44,344 nt of DNA from Actinomycetota bacterium. GTDB lineage: Bacteria; Actinomycetota; Humimicrobiia; Humimicrobiales; Humimicrobiaceae. The position numbers were made by a program, and so were the translations under genes. Under the pieces are notes generated by a model, which ran no database searches, was not told the DNA's origin, and saw nothing but the letters and a program-made list of their open reading frames with translations. How positions within the stretch are numbered: position 1 is the first letter of the stretch; each line of letters opens with the position of its first letter. Positions 19,730 to 30,182 of the stretch are shown in pieces. The stretch covers positions 1 through 44,344 of the forward strand of contig JABMRD010000104.1 of the NCBI GenBank assembly GCA_013202875.1. Reading direction: 5' to 3'.

Positions 19730-19776
19730 TTTGTACCCTTTTTTAGCAGTCTAAGCTATCAAAAACCAATGATCCT

Positions 19777-20697
19777 TTAAAATTTTGTGTCTGTCTCCTG
19801 TATTATTGGGGTTAACTCGCTTTCCAGAAATTCTTCATCCTCATTGAGTGTGGCTTTGAATAAAAACCAGTTTTCAACATGTTCAACAGACCCCCCGGGA
19901 GGCACTTTTTTTATACCTCCAAGTGTTTCAACCTCCAGTATTTCCGGATTGGTATAAATTTCCGTATTTACCCCAAAATCAGGATACCTGGCTTCCGGAT
20001 TGTAATTATACCTTTTTACAAAAAGTTGCCCTTTAAGGTAATATGCTGCCCATCCTAGTGTATTTAAAATACCAATTTTCTGGTAAGTTTTTGCATCAGG
20101 ATTCTGCTTTACCTGAATAAACTTTGTTCCCCAGATAAATCTGGGGTCCTTCATTTCCGTATAAGACCAGAGTACCAGGGGACGTACCGGAATAAGATTT
20201 TCTTCCCCGGACCTATAAGGCTCCTGGGGTATTATCGCCCTTCCCCCCTGTGCCATTACTGAAAGTGCCCACGGCGCTATTTCTATACCCCATAGATTTT
20301 TATTAATCAGTCTATGTAAAATCCTGACATTATTATTGCTTGACCCCAGATTTATTTCTATTTCTTTTTGAATACCGGTTTTCTCCTCAATGCTTTGAAC
20401 AAGCTTAAGAGTTTTCCCATTCCAGTTATAATCCACAGGATTATTATCGGGTAAATATGTGCGCGTCTTTTCTTCAGGCGCATGCCAGAGCCTGTGCCCC
20501 CCGTATATCAACCACTTATCTCCGCCTGTTTTTCCCTGCTGCTGCTTAAACTCCCTAAATAGATTCTGGTCTCCAACAAATCCGAAACGGACAATCCTGG
20601 GTCCCACGTCAGTGGTAACTACTATTTCTACTTCCCCATTGGTCATGCGGATACAGTTCTTCCAGCCCCCGAATTCATATTTTTCCTGAATTTCCAT
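19777..20697 (-). CDS. Conserved galactose-mutarotase-like / DUF4380-like protein
   Basis: VVTTDVGPRIVRFGFVGDQNLF, YGGHRLWHAPE, VPPGGSVEHVENWFLF. Confidence 0.65.
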   Translation of the reverse strand: MEIQEKYEFGGWKNCIRMTNGEVEIVVTTDVGPRIVRFGFVGDQNLFREFKQQQGKTGGDKWLIYGGHRLWHAPEEKTRTYLPDNNPVDYNWNGKTLKLVQSIEEKTGIQKEIEINLGSSNNNVRILHRLINKNLWGIEIAPWALSVMAQGGRAIIPQEPYRSGEENLIPVRPLVLWSYTEMKDPRFIWGTKFIQVKQNPDAKTYQKIGILNTLGWAAYYLKGQLFVKRYNYNPEARYPDFGVNTEIYTNPEILEVETLGGIKKVPPGGSVEHVENWFLFKATLNEDEEFLESELTPIIQETDTKF

Positions 20698-20911
20698 AAA
20701 ATCCCTCCTTGGACTTAAAAAGTAAACTTATAAAAATTAAGTCTCCTACCAAACGGCTCATGAAATCTAAGCCGTCTGTCCTGGTACATCTCCCAAATTT
20801 ATAAAAATTTTATTATCTACAATATAATATATTACAACTATAATATCTTAAATAAAATAAATATCATTCCTTTAAATAATATAGATAATTAAATTTCACC
20901 ACTTGCTAGAA

Positions 20912-21334
20912 TCAATCCTCATAATTCAAATACCTCTTTGAAAGCGGGTGATTGAATCTCTTCCACAGAATTGCTCCTATTATGGTGCCGACAGGGAAAA
21001 AGAATACCATAGTTACTACTAAAACTGCCCTGCCAAGTGGAACTGCAAAAGCCTTTCTCTGGTAAATACCGACCAGTTCCACCACATACAATGCCGGAAC
21101 AATTAAAGAATATACCATTTTGAGAGGAAAACTTATCAGGTTTCTAATAACACCTGTTGCAGCATGCAAAGAAAACGGATTATACAAATAATTACTGAGA
21201 ATCCCTAAATGACCCCGGCCAAATCCAGACAAGATGCCTATTCCTGTAATAATAGCCAATATCCAGCATAGTATTAATACTCCTTCCAATTGTTTCTTTC
21301 CTTCTTTTAATTCTTTTTTGACCAGTTCTGCCAT
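20912..21334 (-). CDS. Hypothetical membrane protein
   Basis: Several hydrophobic segments; downstream in the PadR-HAAS operon direction. Confidence 0.65.
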   Translation of the reverse strand: MAELVKKELKEGKKQLEGVLILCWILAIITGIGILSGFGRGHLGILSNYLYNPFSLHAATGVIRNLISFPLKMVYSLIVPALYVVELVGIYQRKAFAVPLGRAVLVVTMVFFFPVGTIIGAILWKRFNHPLSKRYLNYED

Positions 21335-21421
21335 TTTTTACTCCTTTTTTTAATTAATTTTAATATTATTTTTTATTATTCAGAGTCTCTCTAATGACCC
21401 TTTCTATTAAACTATCTGCCC

Positions 21422-22180
21422 TCAGTCAATACTTTTAACCCTGCCTAGTCCGGAAATATCCTTTTTTACATGTGGGCTTCCAGCATAATAAACATTCCCC
21501 ACTCCACTAATGCTAACGTCAAGTTCCTCGCTAGCATTTACTGTGACACTTCCTGCTCCTGAAAGGCTGATACTGCATTCTCTGCTTTCAAGTTCTTCAG
21601 CATCGTATTTTCCCACTCCGCTTATATCTATATCCTGGCTATCAACTTTTCCGGTTAAGGTGATATCTCCGGCCCCTGATGATGTGGTCTCAATCCTTTC
21701 AGCATTGATATTAAAATCTATATCGCCGACACCGCTGATATTAAATTCTAACTCATCGGTATTGAAGTCATCACAATTAATATCTCCGGCTCCGCTTATG
21801 GAAATTTCATCCAGATCTATTACTGTCAGATGAAATTTTATTTTTGCTGCTGGTATGAAACTATAACCTCTTTTAAAACCAATAGTCAGCCTACCTCCGG
21901 AAACATCTGCTCTGATAAGTGGAATTATATTATCGTCAGCTTCTATTACCAGCGATTCTTCATCTCCCTGAGTAATAATTAAATTCCCAATTCCTTCAAG
22001 ATATACCTTATCAAAACCTGATACATCTCTTTCTTCTGTCTCAATATCCCCGGATCCCCTGACCATTCCTATGGTCCATTTACAGGAAGCAGCAAAGACA
22101 GCCAAAACACTTATTACGGCAATTATTAGTGCCGCCTTGATTATTTTTTTAATCTTACTTTTTTTACTTACTCTGTTCAT
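21422..22180 (-). CDS. DUF2807 / head-GIN domain putative lipoprotein
   Basis: AASCKWTIGMVRGSGDIETEERDVSGFDKVYLEGIGNLIITQGDEESLVIEADDNI followed by SGAGDI/SGVG repeats. Confidence 0.88.
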   Translation of the reverse strand: MNRVSKKSKIKKIIKAALIIAVISVLAVFAASCKWTIGMVRGSGDIETEERDVSGFDKVYLEGIGNLIITQGDEESLVIEADDNIIPLIRADVSGGRLTIGFKRGYSFIPAAKIKFHLTVIDLDEISISGAGDINCDDFNTDELEFNISGVGDIDFNINAERIETTSSGAGDITLTGKVDSQDIDISGVGKYDAEELESRECSISLSGAGSVTVNASEELDVSISGVGNVYYAGSPHVKKDISGLGRVKSID

Positions 22181-22224
22181 CTTTTTCTCCTTATATTAAA
22201 TATTATTTTAACCATGCCGGCTGG

Positions 22225-23130
22225 TTAATAATCTACGTCAATATCCCCTGAAGTAGTTCTTATAGTAATTTCCTTCTCATCACTTCCAACTATACCTTCA
22301 AGATCCCTTCTGCCGGAAGAGATTATCTTAATTGGAAATCTATTTTCGATATCGCCTGATAAGGTACTTGCTTTAAGATAAAACCATGCGTCTTCGGAAA
22401 GATCGATCTCAACATCACCGGAGATAGAGCTGATATTCATATTACTGGAATCTTCCTGTTCTATGCAAACCTCACCAGAAACTGTAACCACTTTAATATT
22501 ATCATTTTGGCTTCCACCCCCCAGTACCGCATCTCCTGACACAGTATTGAAATCTATATTTCCTGTATAATCCTTAAGACTAATGTCTCCTGAGATTGTA
22601 TGAATTTTTAAATCACCGGCAAATAATGATTCGCCTTTAAAATCTCCGGATACAGCATTTAAATTAAACTTATCTACTTTTAAATCACTTATATTGGTAT
22701 CAGCCGATACTGTTTCTATTTTTAGGACTTCTATCGAATCTTCCGGAATATATACATCCAGTTTGGTTCTCCATATATTAATCACTCCAATACCAAAGAT
22801 CGTCTTCGGCCGGATAATTTCCACCCGCAGCTCATCACCGGATTCATAAGCAACAAGAGCCGGTATATCCTTTTTTATATTTGTAGAAACTTCACCATAA
22901 AAATGCACCCTGATCTCTTCTTTGTCTGTGGAGATTATATTGATGTCTGTGCTTACCATGTCCAGATAAATTTCATTGATTCCCCCGACATCAAAAGTTT
23001 TAGATTCATCAATCTTCTCCGTCGCTATGGAGAAATTTCCAGTTACTACCAGGATAATACCAGCAATAACAAAAGACGCGACCATAATAATAGCAAGACA
23101 TATAACAAATTTTTTTATTTTGGACTTCAT
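22225..23130 (-). CDS. DUF4097-family beta-strand repeat protein
   Basis: N-terminal TM; repeated VSGD/ISGDI motifs at a regular ~20 aa spacing. Confidence 0.87.
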   Translation of the reverse strand: MKSKIKKFVICLAIIMVASFVIAGIILVVTGNFSIATEKIDESKTFDVGGINEIYLDMVSTDINIISTDKEEIRVHFYGEVSTNIKKDIPALVAYESGDELRVEIIRPKTIFGIGVINIWRTKLDVYIPEDSIEVLKIETVSADTNISDLKVDKFNLNAVSGDFKGESLFAGDLKIHTISGDISLKDYTGNIDFNTVSGDAVLGGGSQNDNIKVVTVSGEVCIEQEDSSNMNISSISGDVEIDLSEDAWFYLKASTLSGDIENRFPIKIISSGRRDLEGIVGSDEKEITIRTTSGDIDVDY

Positions 23131-23134
23131 TTTT

Positions 23135-23710
23135 CTACTCCTTTCCTTTTATGATTCTTAAATTAAATTTTATATACCTCACGAACAACCTGTATAACAA
23201 TTTTGCCAGATATATATCACCTATAAAAAATAAAATACCAAAACAGGTTAGCCCGATAGAACTAAATATAGCTGCAGCCGGATTAATTAAGACTGCATAA
23301 TACTGGGGAAAAAACGGCCCAATAATTGAAGCTAAAAATACAGTAATCCCAGATGCTGTAACACTAATTGCTGCAGCAAATAAGGATATCAACACTGCGA
23401 CAATTGCAATAAAGGGTCCCAGTATAAATACAAGATTTAAAAACCCCAGTCCGAGCGTAGCAAAAACTGCCCTGGTTATATTTGCTGCAGATGTGGTCCT
23501 TTCTGCCTCACTTACCAGTATGCTTGCCCTTAGCTGCCTGGCTAAAGCTTTTGGGTCACCAAGAGAATCAGCAATATCCTCTTCAGTTCTCCCTTCTGCT
23601 AAACCTTCTTTAAAATGTTCTTCAAAATCACTAATCACATCTTCTCTGTCCTTCCAGGAAATTCCTCCAAGATGTGATGATAATCTGCCCATAAAATCTT
23701 TTTTATTCAT
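23135..23710 (-). CDS. HAAS/DUF1700-type membrane protein
   Basis: [62 protein letters not shown] plus TM segments. Confidence 0.92.
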   Translation of the reverse strand: MNKKDFMGRLSSHLGGISWKDREDVISDFEEHFKEGLAEGRTEEDIADSLGDPKALARQLRASILVSEAERTTSAANITRAVFATLGLGFLNLVFILGPFIAIVAVLISLFAAAISVTASGITVFLASIIGPFFPQYYAVLINPAAAIFSSIGLTCFGILFFIGDIYLAKLLYRLFVRYIKFNLRIIKGKE

Positions 23711-24026
23711 CTTTTACACCACCTTTTAATAAACCATTTACTTTTTTTACAAATGTCAGCCACTCTTCTTTGAGCTCCTTTCCCATCTTTTTACCAGCTT
23801 CAGTTAACTGGTAGTACTTTCTGGGAGCTCCCTCATTTGATTCCTCAAGGTAAGTAGTAACATATCCATCATTTTTTAAGCGTCTCAGCAATGGATAAAT
23901 AGTCCCTTCAGAGATTGAAATGTTTTTAGAGATCTCATTTACAAGCTCGTAGCCATACCGGTTTTTTTTAGCCAGCAGTGCCAGGGTACATAATTCCAGG
24001 ACTCCCTTTTTAAACTGTATGTTCAT
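23703..24026 (-). CDS. PadR-family transcriptional regulator
   Basis: [73 protein letters not shown]. Confidence 0.95.
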   Translation of the reverse strand: MNIQFKKGVLELCTLALLAKKNRYGYELVNEISKNISISEGTIYPLLRRLKNDGYVTTYLEESNEGAPRKYYQLTEAGKKMGKELKEEWLTFVKKVNGLLKGGVKDE

Positions 24027-24066
24027 AACATTACATCCTCTCTATGATTTTTATTGCTGTATCTTA

Positions 24067-24082
24067 ACACAAGGTACTGTGT
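24067..24082. promoter_or_regulatory. Candidate PadR operator
   Basis: ACACAAGGTACTGTGT, ACACA/TGTGT inverted arms, 41 bp upstream of padR start. Confidence 0.45.
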
Positions 24083-24407
24083 AATGCAAGGTATTAATTA
24101 AAAAATTTATATTTTTTATAAATTTGTATAAAATTATGCTTTATAAGCTGATCTTTTATTCCATTTTTTCCGGTAAATGTGTATTATGCTCTGTAATAAT
24201 GCTGGAATTGATATTTAACCCGATAAATTAGAAAGTCATGTTCCTAAATTATCGGTTAATAATCAACCTGTGGGCCGAGCCCTGTATTAACTTACGCATT
24301 ATTCTATGTTTTTACACTATGAAAAAGATGGAGAAGTAATAGCTACCAGGATTGCTGATTATGTAGGATTTATTCCCTTAACCAGAGAGATAAAATAAAG
24401 TCTTCTT

Positions 24408-24992
24408 TTAAAAGTAGTCAATATGAATTATATCATCCAATTTTCTTTTTGGTATATGCAACACCCCTGAAACATCTTTATAATATTTAATTGGTTTACC
24501 TTTTTTAATGTCGTAATATTCCGGATCTTCCAGTGGGTATCCAAGTGCTAAAACCAGATCAACACTATACCCTACAGGAATTTTTAAAATATTTTGAATT
24601 TTTTTTCTATTAAAAGACCCTATCCAGCAACAGCCAATTCCTTCTTCCAGAGCTGCCAGGGTAATATTTTCAGCGCTGGCTCCTACATCATACTTAAAAA
24701 ATGAACTAAAAGAAATTTCTTTATTGACCAGAATTATTATATACGCCGCCGGTCTTTCATTGTTCTTAGGATTTCCTTCAGGTGCAATATACCCTGCCCA
24801 CCTTGCGTTAGGAAAAATTTTTTCCCTTAAAGTATCGTCTACAGCAATAACGTATTCCAATGGCTGCAGGTTCCCTGTGGATGGTGCCAGTCTTCCGGCA
24901 TTAACTATTCTCTTTAAAATTGACAGTTTTATAGGTTTCTGCTGGAATTTCCTTATGGTCCTTCTTGATACTATGGTATTATAAACTTTCAT
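24408..24992 (-). CDS. Nitroreductase family protein
   Basis: YNTIVSRRTIRKFQQKPI, AGRLAPSTGNLQPLEYVI, ALEEGIGCCWIGSF, ALGYPLEDP. Confidence 0.93.
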   Translation of the reverse strand: MKVYNTIVSRRTIRKFQQKPIKLSILKRIVNAGRLAPSTGNLQPLEYVIAVDDTLREKIFPNARWAGYIAPEGNPKNNERPAAYIIILVNKEISFSSFFKYDVGASAENITLAALEEGIGCCWIGSFNRKKIQNILKIPVGYSVDLVLALGYPLEDPEYYDIKKGKPIKYYKDVSGVLHIPKRKLDDIIHIDYF

Positions 24993-25164
24993 AGTTCGAG
25001 TACCTGCCTTCAATCATATAACGTTTCTGTAAATTACAATATAACACATGTTAATATTCAATTTAACAATTATTTAAATATTTATTAACTTTTTTTTAAC
25101 AACAGCTACATTTTTATTTGGCAGTATTCCTATTAAACGTTTTTTTCATTTGAGCCTCTTCTCA

Positions 25165-25200
25165 TAAAAAAATCCTTCTAATTAAAAAGAGGGATTTTTT
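25165..25200. terminator. Likely Rho-independent (possibly bidirectional) terminator
   Basis: AAAAAATCCTTCTAATTAAAAAGAGGGATTTTTT imperfect hairpin with flanking A/T tracts. Confidence 0.55.
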
Positions 25201-25391
25201 ATCAGAAACACAATGCTTTATTAGACAAATATACACAGTTGCCTGGAAAACCAAATTTTTTATTGTAAAGGGGTATTGATAATGTATAATTGTCAGACAA
25301 TACTGTATGGATATATTATAAAAATCAATTATATTACGGTTTAAAAGACTACAACCTATAACTCCGGATATTAATAATTTTTAAGAGGAAC

Positions 25392-26321
25392 ATGTCTTTG
25401 TCACATATAATAAATGTCAGTAGCCTAAAAAAAAATTATGGAAATGTTAAAGCTGTAAAAGGTATAGACTTTCACGTTAATGAGGGTGAGCTATTTGCAT
25501 TTGTAGGTCCAAACGGTGCGGGTAAAACTACAACTATTGACATTATCTGTACCCTGCTTAAACCTGACAGCGGTGCTGTAATAGTCAACGGTTATACACT
25601 TGGCAAACAGGATGATAAAATCCGAAAAAACATTGGAATCGTATTTCAAGATAACCTTTTAGATAATCTGTTAACCATCAAAGAAAATCTCTATACGCGG
25701 GGCAGCTTTTACGGACTATCAAGTAAAGAGCTTTCAGCTGCAGTGGAAAAAGCAGCAAGGGCAGCAGATGTGGAAAGCTTTTATAATCGTCCCTACGGCA
25801 AGATTTCCGGCGGTCAGCGCCGCAGGGCCGATATAGCGAGAGCACTGGTAAATACACCAAAAATTCTTTTTTTAGATGAGCCCACTACAGGTCTTGACCC
25901 TCAGACACGAAAAAGTGTCTGGGATACAATCCGCAATCTGCAAAAGGGCACCGGGATGACAGTATTTCTAACCACACACTATATGGAGGAAGCTGCTAAA
26001 GCTGACTATATTGCGATTATTGACAACGGCAGGATTTCTGCCAAAGGCACTCCTTCTGAGCTTCGTGCAAAATACAGCACAGACACCCTGCGGCTTATCT
26101 CAAAAGATAATGAGAGACTCACCACATTCTTAAATGAGCAAAATATCAAGTTTATTATATCCAGCGGCGCTTTTATTATTAATATTTCTAATACTCTTGG
26201 TGCTCTTCCATTAGTAAATAAGGCGGAAAGCCTGATATCCGGTTTTGAGGTTATAAGCGGCAGTATGGATGACGCTTTTGTAAAAATTACCGGACACGTC
26301 ATGAGGGAGGATGCTGGTTAA
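25392..26321 (+). CDS. ABC-2 type (daunorubicin-like) transporter ATP-binding protein
   Basis: FVGPNGAGKTTTIDIICTLLKPDSG, ISGGQRRRADIARALVNTPKILFLDEPTTGLDPQTR. Confidence 0.95.
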   Translation: MSLSHIINVSSLKKNYGNVKAVKGIDFHVNEGELFAFVGPNGAGKTTTIDIICTLLKPDSGAVIVNGYTLGKQDDKIRKNIGIVFQDNLLDNLLTIKENLYTRGSFYGLSSKELSAAVEKAARAADVESFYNRPYGKISGGQRRRADIARALVNTPKILFLDEPTTGLDPQTRKSVWDTIRNLQKGTGMTVFLTTHYMEEAAKADYIAIIDNGRISAKGTPSELRAKYSTDTLRLISKDNERLTTFLNEQNIKFIISSGAFIINISNTLGALPLVNKAESLISGFEVISGSMDDAFVKITGHVMREDAG

Positions 26322-27194
26322 ATGACTGTAATGATCAATTTAATCAAACGCAACCTAAAGCTGTTTTTCCGTGACAGGACTTCGGTATTTTTTTCGCTTC
26401 TTGCCGTCTTTATAATAATCGGACTTTACGTGCTGTTCCTGGGAGACATGATGACTAATAACTTTAAGGAACTTCTGGGAAGTAATTCTCGTTTCATTGT
26501 TGACAGCTGGGTTATGGCAGGGATTCTATCTGTTATATCAATAACTTCAACAATGGGTGCTTTTCATATTATGATTGAGGACGCTACAAAGAAAATCTCA
26601 AAGGATTTTCTTTCAGCTCCGCTCAAACGCAGCCAGCTTGCAGGTGGATATATCATCAGTTCTTTTATAGTCGGTGTGATTATGAGCATTGCAGCACTGA
26701 TTATTTCTGAAATCTATATTCTGGCCGGAGGCGGAAGTTTGCTCGGGTTAATGTCACTGTTAAAGTTATTGGGAGTAATGCTGCTGTCTGTCTTTGCCAG
26801 CTCGGCGATGGTGTTTTTTATTGTGTCATTTTTTAAAAGTAGTAGCGCTTTTGCCAGCGCAAGCACAATAATCGGAACACTTATAGGTTTTTTAACCGGA
26901 ATATATATTCCAATCGGGTCACTGCCGTCTGGTGTACAAACTGCAATAAAAATATTCCCCATAAGCCACTCAGCAGCGTTGTTCCGGCAAATTATGATGG
27001 AAGCACCGATGTCTAAAGCCTTTGCAAATGCACCAGCGCAGGTAGTCACCGGCTTCAAACAGATGATGGGTATTGTTTTTTTCTTTGGCGACAGGGAGCT
27101 GTCTCCACTTATCAATATGCTTGTTTTGATTGTTACAGGTGTTGTGTTTCTTGCATTAGCTATTCTTAATATTTCTGTTAAGAAAAAGCAATAG
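26322..27194 (+). CDS. ABC-2 type transporter permease
   Basis: Hydrophobic; LIKRNLKLFFRDRTSVFFSLLAVFIIIGLYVLFLGD; begins directly after the ATPase stop. Confidence 0.92.
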   Translation: MTVMINLIKRNLKLFFRDRTSVFFSLLAVFIIIGLYVLFLGDMMTNNFKELLGSNSRFIVDSWVMAGILSVISITSTMGAFHIMIEDATKKISKDFLSAPLKRSQLAGGYIISSFIVGVIMSIAALIISEIYILAGGGSLLGLMSLLKLLGVMLLSVFASSAMVFFIVSFFKSSSAFASASTIIGTLIGFLTGIYIPIGSLPSGVQTAIKIFPISHSAALFRQIMMEAPMSKAFANAPAQVVTGFKQMMGIVFFFGDRELSPLINMLVLIVTGVVFLALAILNISVKKKQ

Positions 27195-28048
27195 TGTTAT
27201 TTTTAATCTTTAGATAAGCAATTAAACCGGGAATATCGTTTCCTATAGGCTGCTTGACTTTTTTTAAGGATTAATTATGAAATCATATTTAAGACGGGCT
27301 ATAATTTTTCTAATGGATTAACAATTATTTTAGTGTTTTTTAGAAAATATCTATAAAGGAGTGATTTCCGGATTTTCCCCAAATTAATTTTCTTGTTTTA
27401 TCTGTAATTCCCATTTTTTCTTTTTTATAAACTAGTGGTCTCTCATTAAAAGATTTGTTTAAGATTGTAACAAAAAATAAATTGAACAATTATTTTTTCT
27501 TGTATACTAAATATGCCCCTTTTATAATTCCAAAACAATAAGCATAATAGTTAAAATTATAAAACACTAAAACTATTCTTACTTGTTACAATGTTACTTA
27601 ATAGATAATTAGATAGAGAAGAGTTCAAACTCTCAGAAGTTATAAGTTTCCAGTATTTTTTTAGACTGTTTGAATAACCTAGCCACCTTCTTCCTCATCA
27701 AAAAACGACATTGTTAAAAGAAAAACAAAGGGATATGGCAGAAAGTATAAGTAGCAAAGACACTGAGGATTGCTTGAGAAAAATATTAAAAAAAGAAAGT
27801 TATAGTTTAAGTAAAAAGCTAGAACTTGGTGAATTACTGCTTCAAGCAATATAGATAAATAATATAGGTTTATATAGTGGTAAAAATACCATTAAATAAA
27901 GAAATTTATACAATAATTTCAAGAAATAATTTCAGTTTTTAAAATAATATGCAGAATTATGATTTTATGTGGGTTTTAACAATGAAATATCGGACAAGCT
28001 CCTAGTGACTTTTCATACAGTCAGGAAGCTGGTGGCTAAAATTAAAAT

Positions 28049-29332
28049 TTATATCAGCTGGCCCTCCGGGGTAAAACACATTTTTTCAAGCAAGGAAATT
28101 TGCTCAAAGATAGGATTGTCTTTCATATCTCGAAGCACTTGTTCCGAAACTTGGATCTCCTGTAGCTCCATAGTATTTTTAATTCTGACCACTCTGCATT
28201 CATTAGGATTAGATTGGTTACATGTTCTTATAGCTAACTGAATAGCTTCCTGATCGCTATTCGCCAAAATCGGGATTTTGGCTGGATCAAGAACTGACGC
28301 AGTTATCGCATTCGTGTACATAGAGGACAAGTTTATCTTATGATAACATCGTATTGTAGATATATCTGCCATACCAATTCCCACACCATTCCCGTGAGAT
28401 TCATCGGTAATGTCCAAGACAACAATCTTCTGAATAAGCGGAGCTTCAAAACCTTCCAGTAAACCTGACCCTGGACGCCCGGTTACGTTAGGATCCATTC
28501 CCTCGCCGCTAATATTTTTACCTATTTCCTCTACAATAAGAACATCTATCTTCGGCATTATAAGCCTGGGCATATACTTTTTCGCTAAGATCAATAACTC
28601 TCGATCACGCTGAATAATTGTGTTACTAGGAACTAGCTCAAGATCTAGGAGCTGTTTACAGGGGTTTTCCAAAATCCCTACACCAAAAAGGATCGGAGCT
28701 GCTTCTAAAATTAGTCCCGCCGCTTTCAGTAGGATAGTGGCCATTTGTTCAAAACCGCGAGAGTGGATGGCAGATGCACCATTATGATTACCCAATCCAA
28801 CAACCATCATTTTAAGCAGACCGCTCTCGTGATCTCCTTTAAAATCAGCATGAGGTTTGATCTTATTAATAACCACAATCCCATCTGACTCGAATGCGAT
28901 ACGATCACAATATATCGGCATACCATCTTCTAGACACCCAATCGTAACAGTATCCATTGAGGATCGAATAGGGCAACCTACGTTATCTGGTGTAATCCCA
29001 TAATCGACTATTACCTCTGTTTGTCCATTTGCAGTAGCGCCACCATGGCTCCCCATTGCCGGTACGATAAACGGAAGGGCACCGTAGTTTTTCAACACTT
29101 CTACGATGATTCGGGTGATCTCAACGATACGAACAATTCCCCGGCTTCCTGCTGTAAGGGCAATTTGCTTCCCTTCTAAATCTATTTGCGAAAGAAACTT
29201 GTTTAGTTGATCAGTGAACTTTCGTGTACTTTTTAGCTCAGGGGCATTAAAAAGTTGCCGAGCTTTAGCCATTTTAGGTATGTGTACATCCCTGTGTCCA
29301 TCTACTTGTATTTGAATATTTATTATATCCAT
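28049..29332 (-). CDS. LarA-like / DUF2088 protein (lactate-racemase-domain superfamily)
   Basis: FIVPAMGSHGGATANGQ, NKIKPHADFKGDHESGLLKMMVVGLGNHNGASAIHSRGF. Confidence 0.78.
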   Translation of the reverse strand: MDIINIQIQVDGHRDVHIPKMAKARQLFNAPELKSTRKFTDQLNKFLSQIDLEGKQIALTAGSRGIVRIVEITRIIVEVLKNYGALPFIVPAMGSHGGATANGQTEVIVDYGITPDNVGCPIRSSMDTVTIGCLEDGMPIYCDRIAFESDGIVVINKIKPHADFKGDHESGLLKMMVVGLGNHNGASAIHSRGFEQMATILLKAAGLILEAAPILFGVGILENPCKQLLDLELVPSNTIIQRDRELLILAKKYMPRLIMPKIDVLIVEEIGKNISGEGMDPNVTGRPGSGLLEGFEAPLIQKIVVLDITDESHGNGVGIGMADISTIRCYHKINLSSMYTNAITASVLDPAKIPILANSDQEAIQLAIRTCNQSNPNECRVVRIKNTMELQEIQVSEQVLRDMKDNPIFEQISLLEKMCFTPEGQLI

Positions 29333-29408
29333 AACTGCGTTCCTATCTATTTAATCTTCTTGCGTCATCTCCCTTAATATTCATTTAATCGTCCCGATGA
29401 ACATTATT

Positions 29409-30182
29409 TCACCACCGTTCAAGTTCACAAGTAAGCCCTCCATCTACAAAAAGTTGGGCTCCTGTAATAAAGGAAGCTTCATCACTTGCTAGAAAGGCAA
29501 CAGCATAACCAACATCCTCCGGTGCCCCAATTCGCTTCATTATCTGACGTTCCTCTACCGCTTTTCGTTGGGCAGCAGGGTCCGGATAGGCATCAAAAAT
29601 CCCCTGGACTAATTCTGATAAAACCCATCCTGGAGAGACGTCGTTTACACGCACAACAGGTCCATAGTCGATTGCCATCTGCCTAGTAAGAGCGGAAACA
29701 GCTCCTTTGGCTGCATCGTAAGCCGCACAACCGTTGACCGAAAGCTTTGCATGAACAGATGATATATTGATAATCACCCCTTTCCCTTTTTTCAGCATAT
29801 AGGGAATCACATATTTGGAACAAAGAAACACCCCTTTTAGATCTACATTCATACAGCGATCCCAATCTTCCAAGGTGGTTTCGGTAACAGTATGGTAACC
29901 ACCTATCCCGGCGTTGTTCACAAGGATATCCAAGCTACCGAATTGTTCATTGGTTTCTTTCATTAACTCTTTTACCTGGCTCTCTTCTGATACGTCACAT
30001 TTAATCCAAATTGCTTCTCCACCACTTTTTCTAATCTTCTGTACCACCCTGTTCCCTGCATCTTCATCCCGTCCAGAGACAACAATTCTTGCTCCTTCCT
30101 GTGCTAAGATCATAGAAATTCCTTGGCCTATACCTTTGTTACCACCTGTAACAATAGCAACTTCTTTGTTATTAAACCTCAT
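29409..30182 (-). CDS. SDR-family oxidoreductase
   Basis: VTGGNKGIGQGIS, LVNNAGIGG, ISSVHAKLSVNGCAAYDAAKGAVSALTR, FITGAQLFVDGGL. Confidence 0.95.
   Translation of the reverse strand: MRFNNKEVAIVTGGNKGIGQGISMILAQEGARIVVSGRDEDAGNRVVQKIRKSGGEAIWIKCDVSEESQVKELMKETNEQFGSLDILVNNAGIGGYHTVTETTLEDWDRCMNVDLKGVFLCSKYVIPYMLKKGKGVIINISSVHAKLSVNGCAAYDAAKGAVSALTRQMAIDYGPVVRVNDVSPGWVLSELVQGIFDAYPDPAAQRKAVEERQIMKRIGAPEDVGYAVAFLASDEASFITGAQLFVDGGLTCELERW

Noticed and set aside
24306-24398. Small ORF MFLHYEKDGEVIATRIADYVGFIPLTREIK
   Set aside because: No recognisable family or clear Shine-Dalgarno; could be a remnant, insufficient evidence to call a gene
27735-27854. Small ORF MAESISSKDTEDCLRKILKKESYSLSKKLELGELLLQAI
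   Set aside because: 39 aa in a long AT-rich intergenic region with no family recognised; plausible gene remnant only
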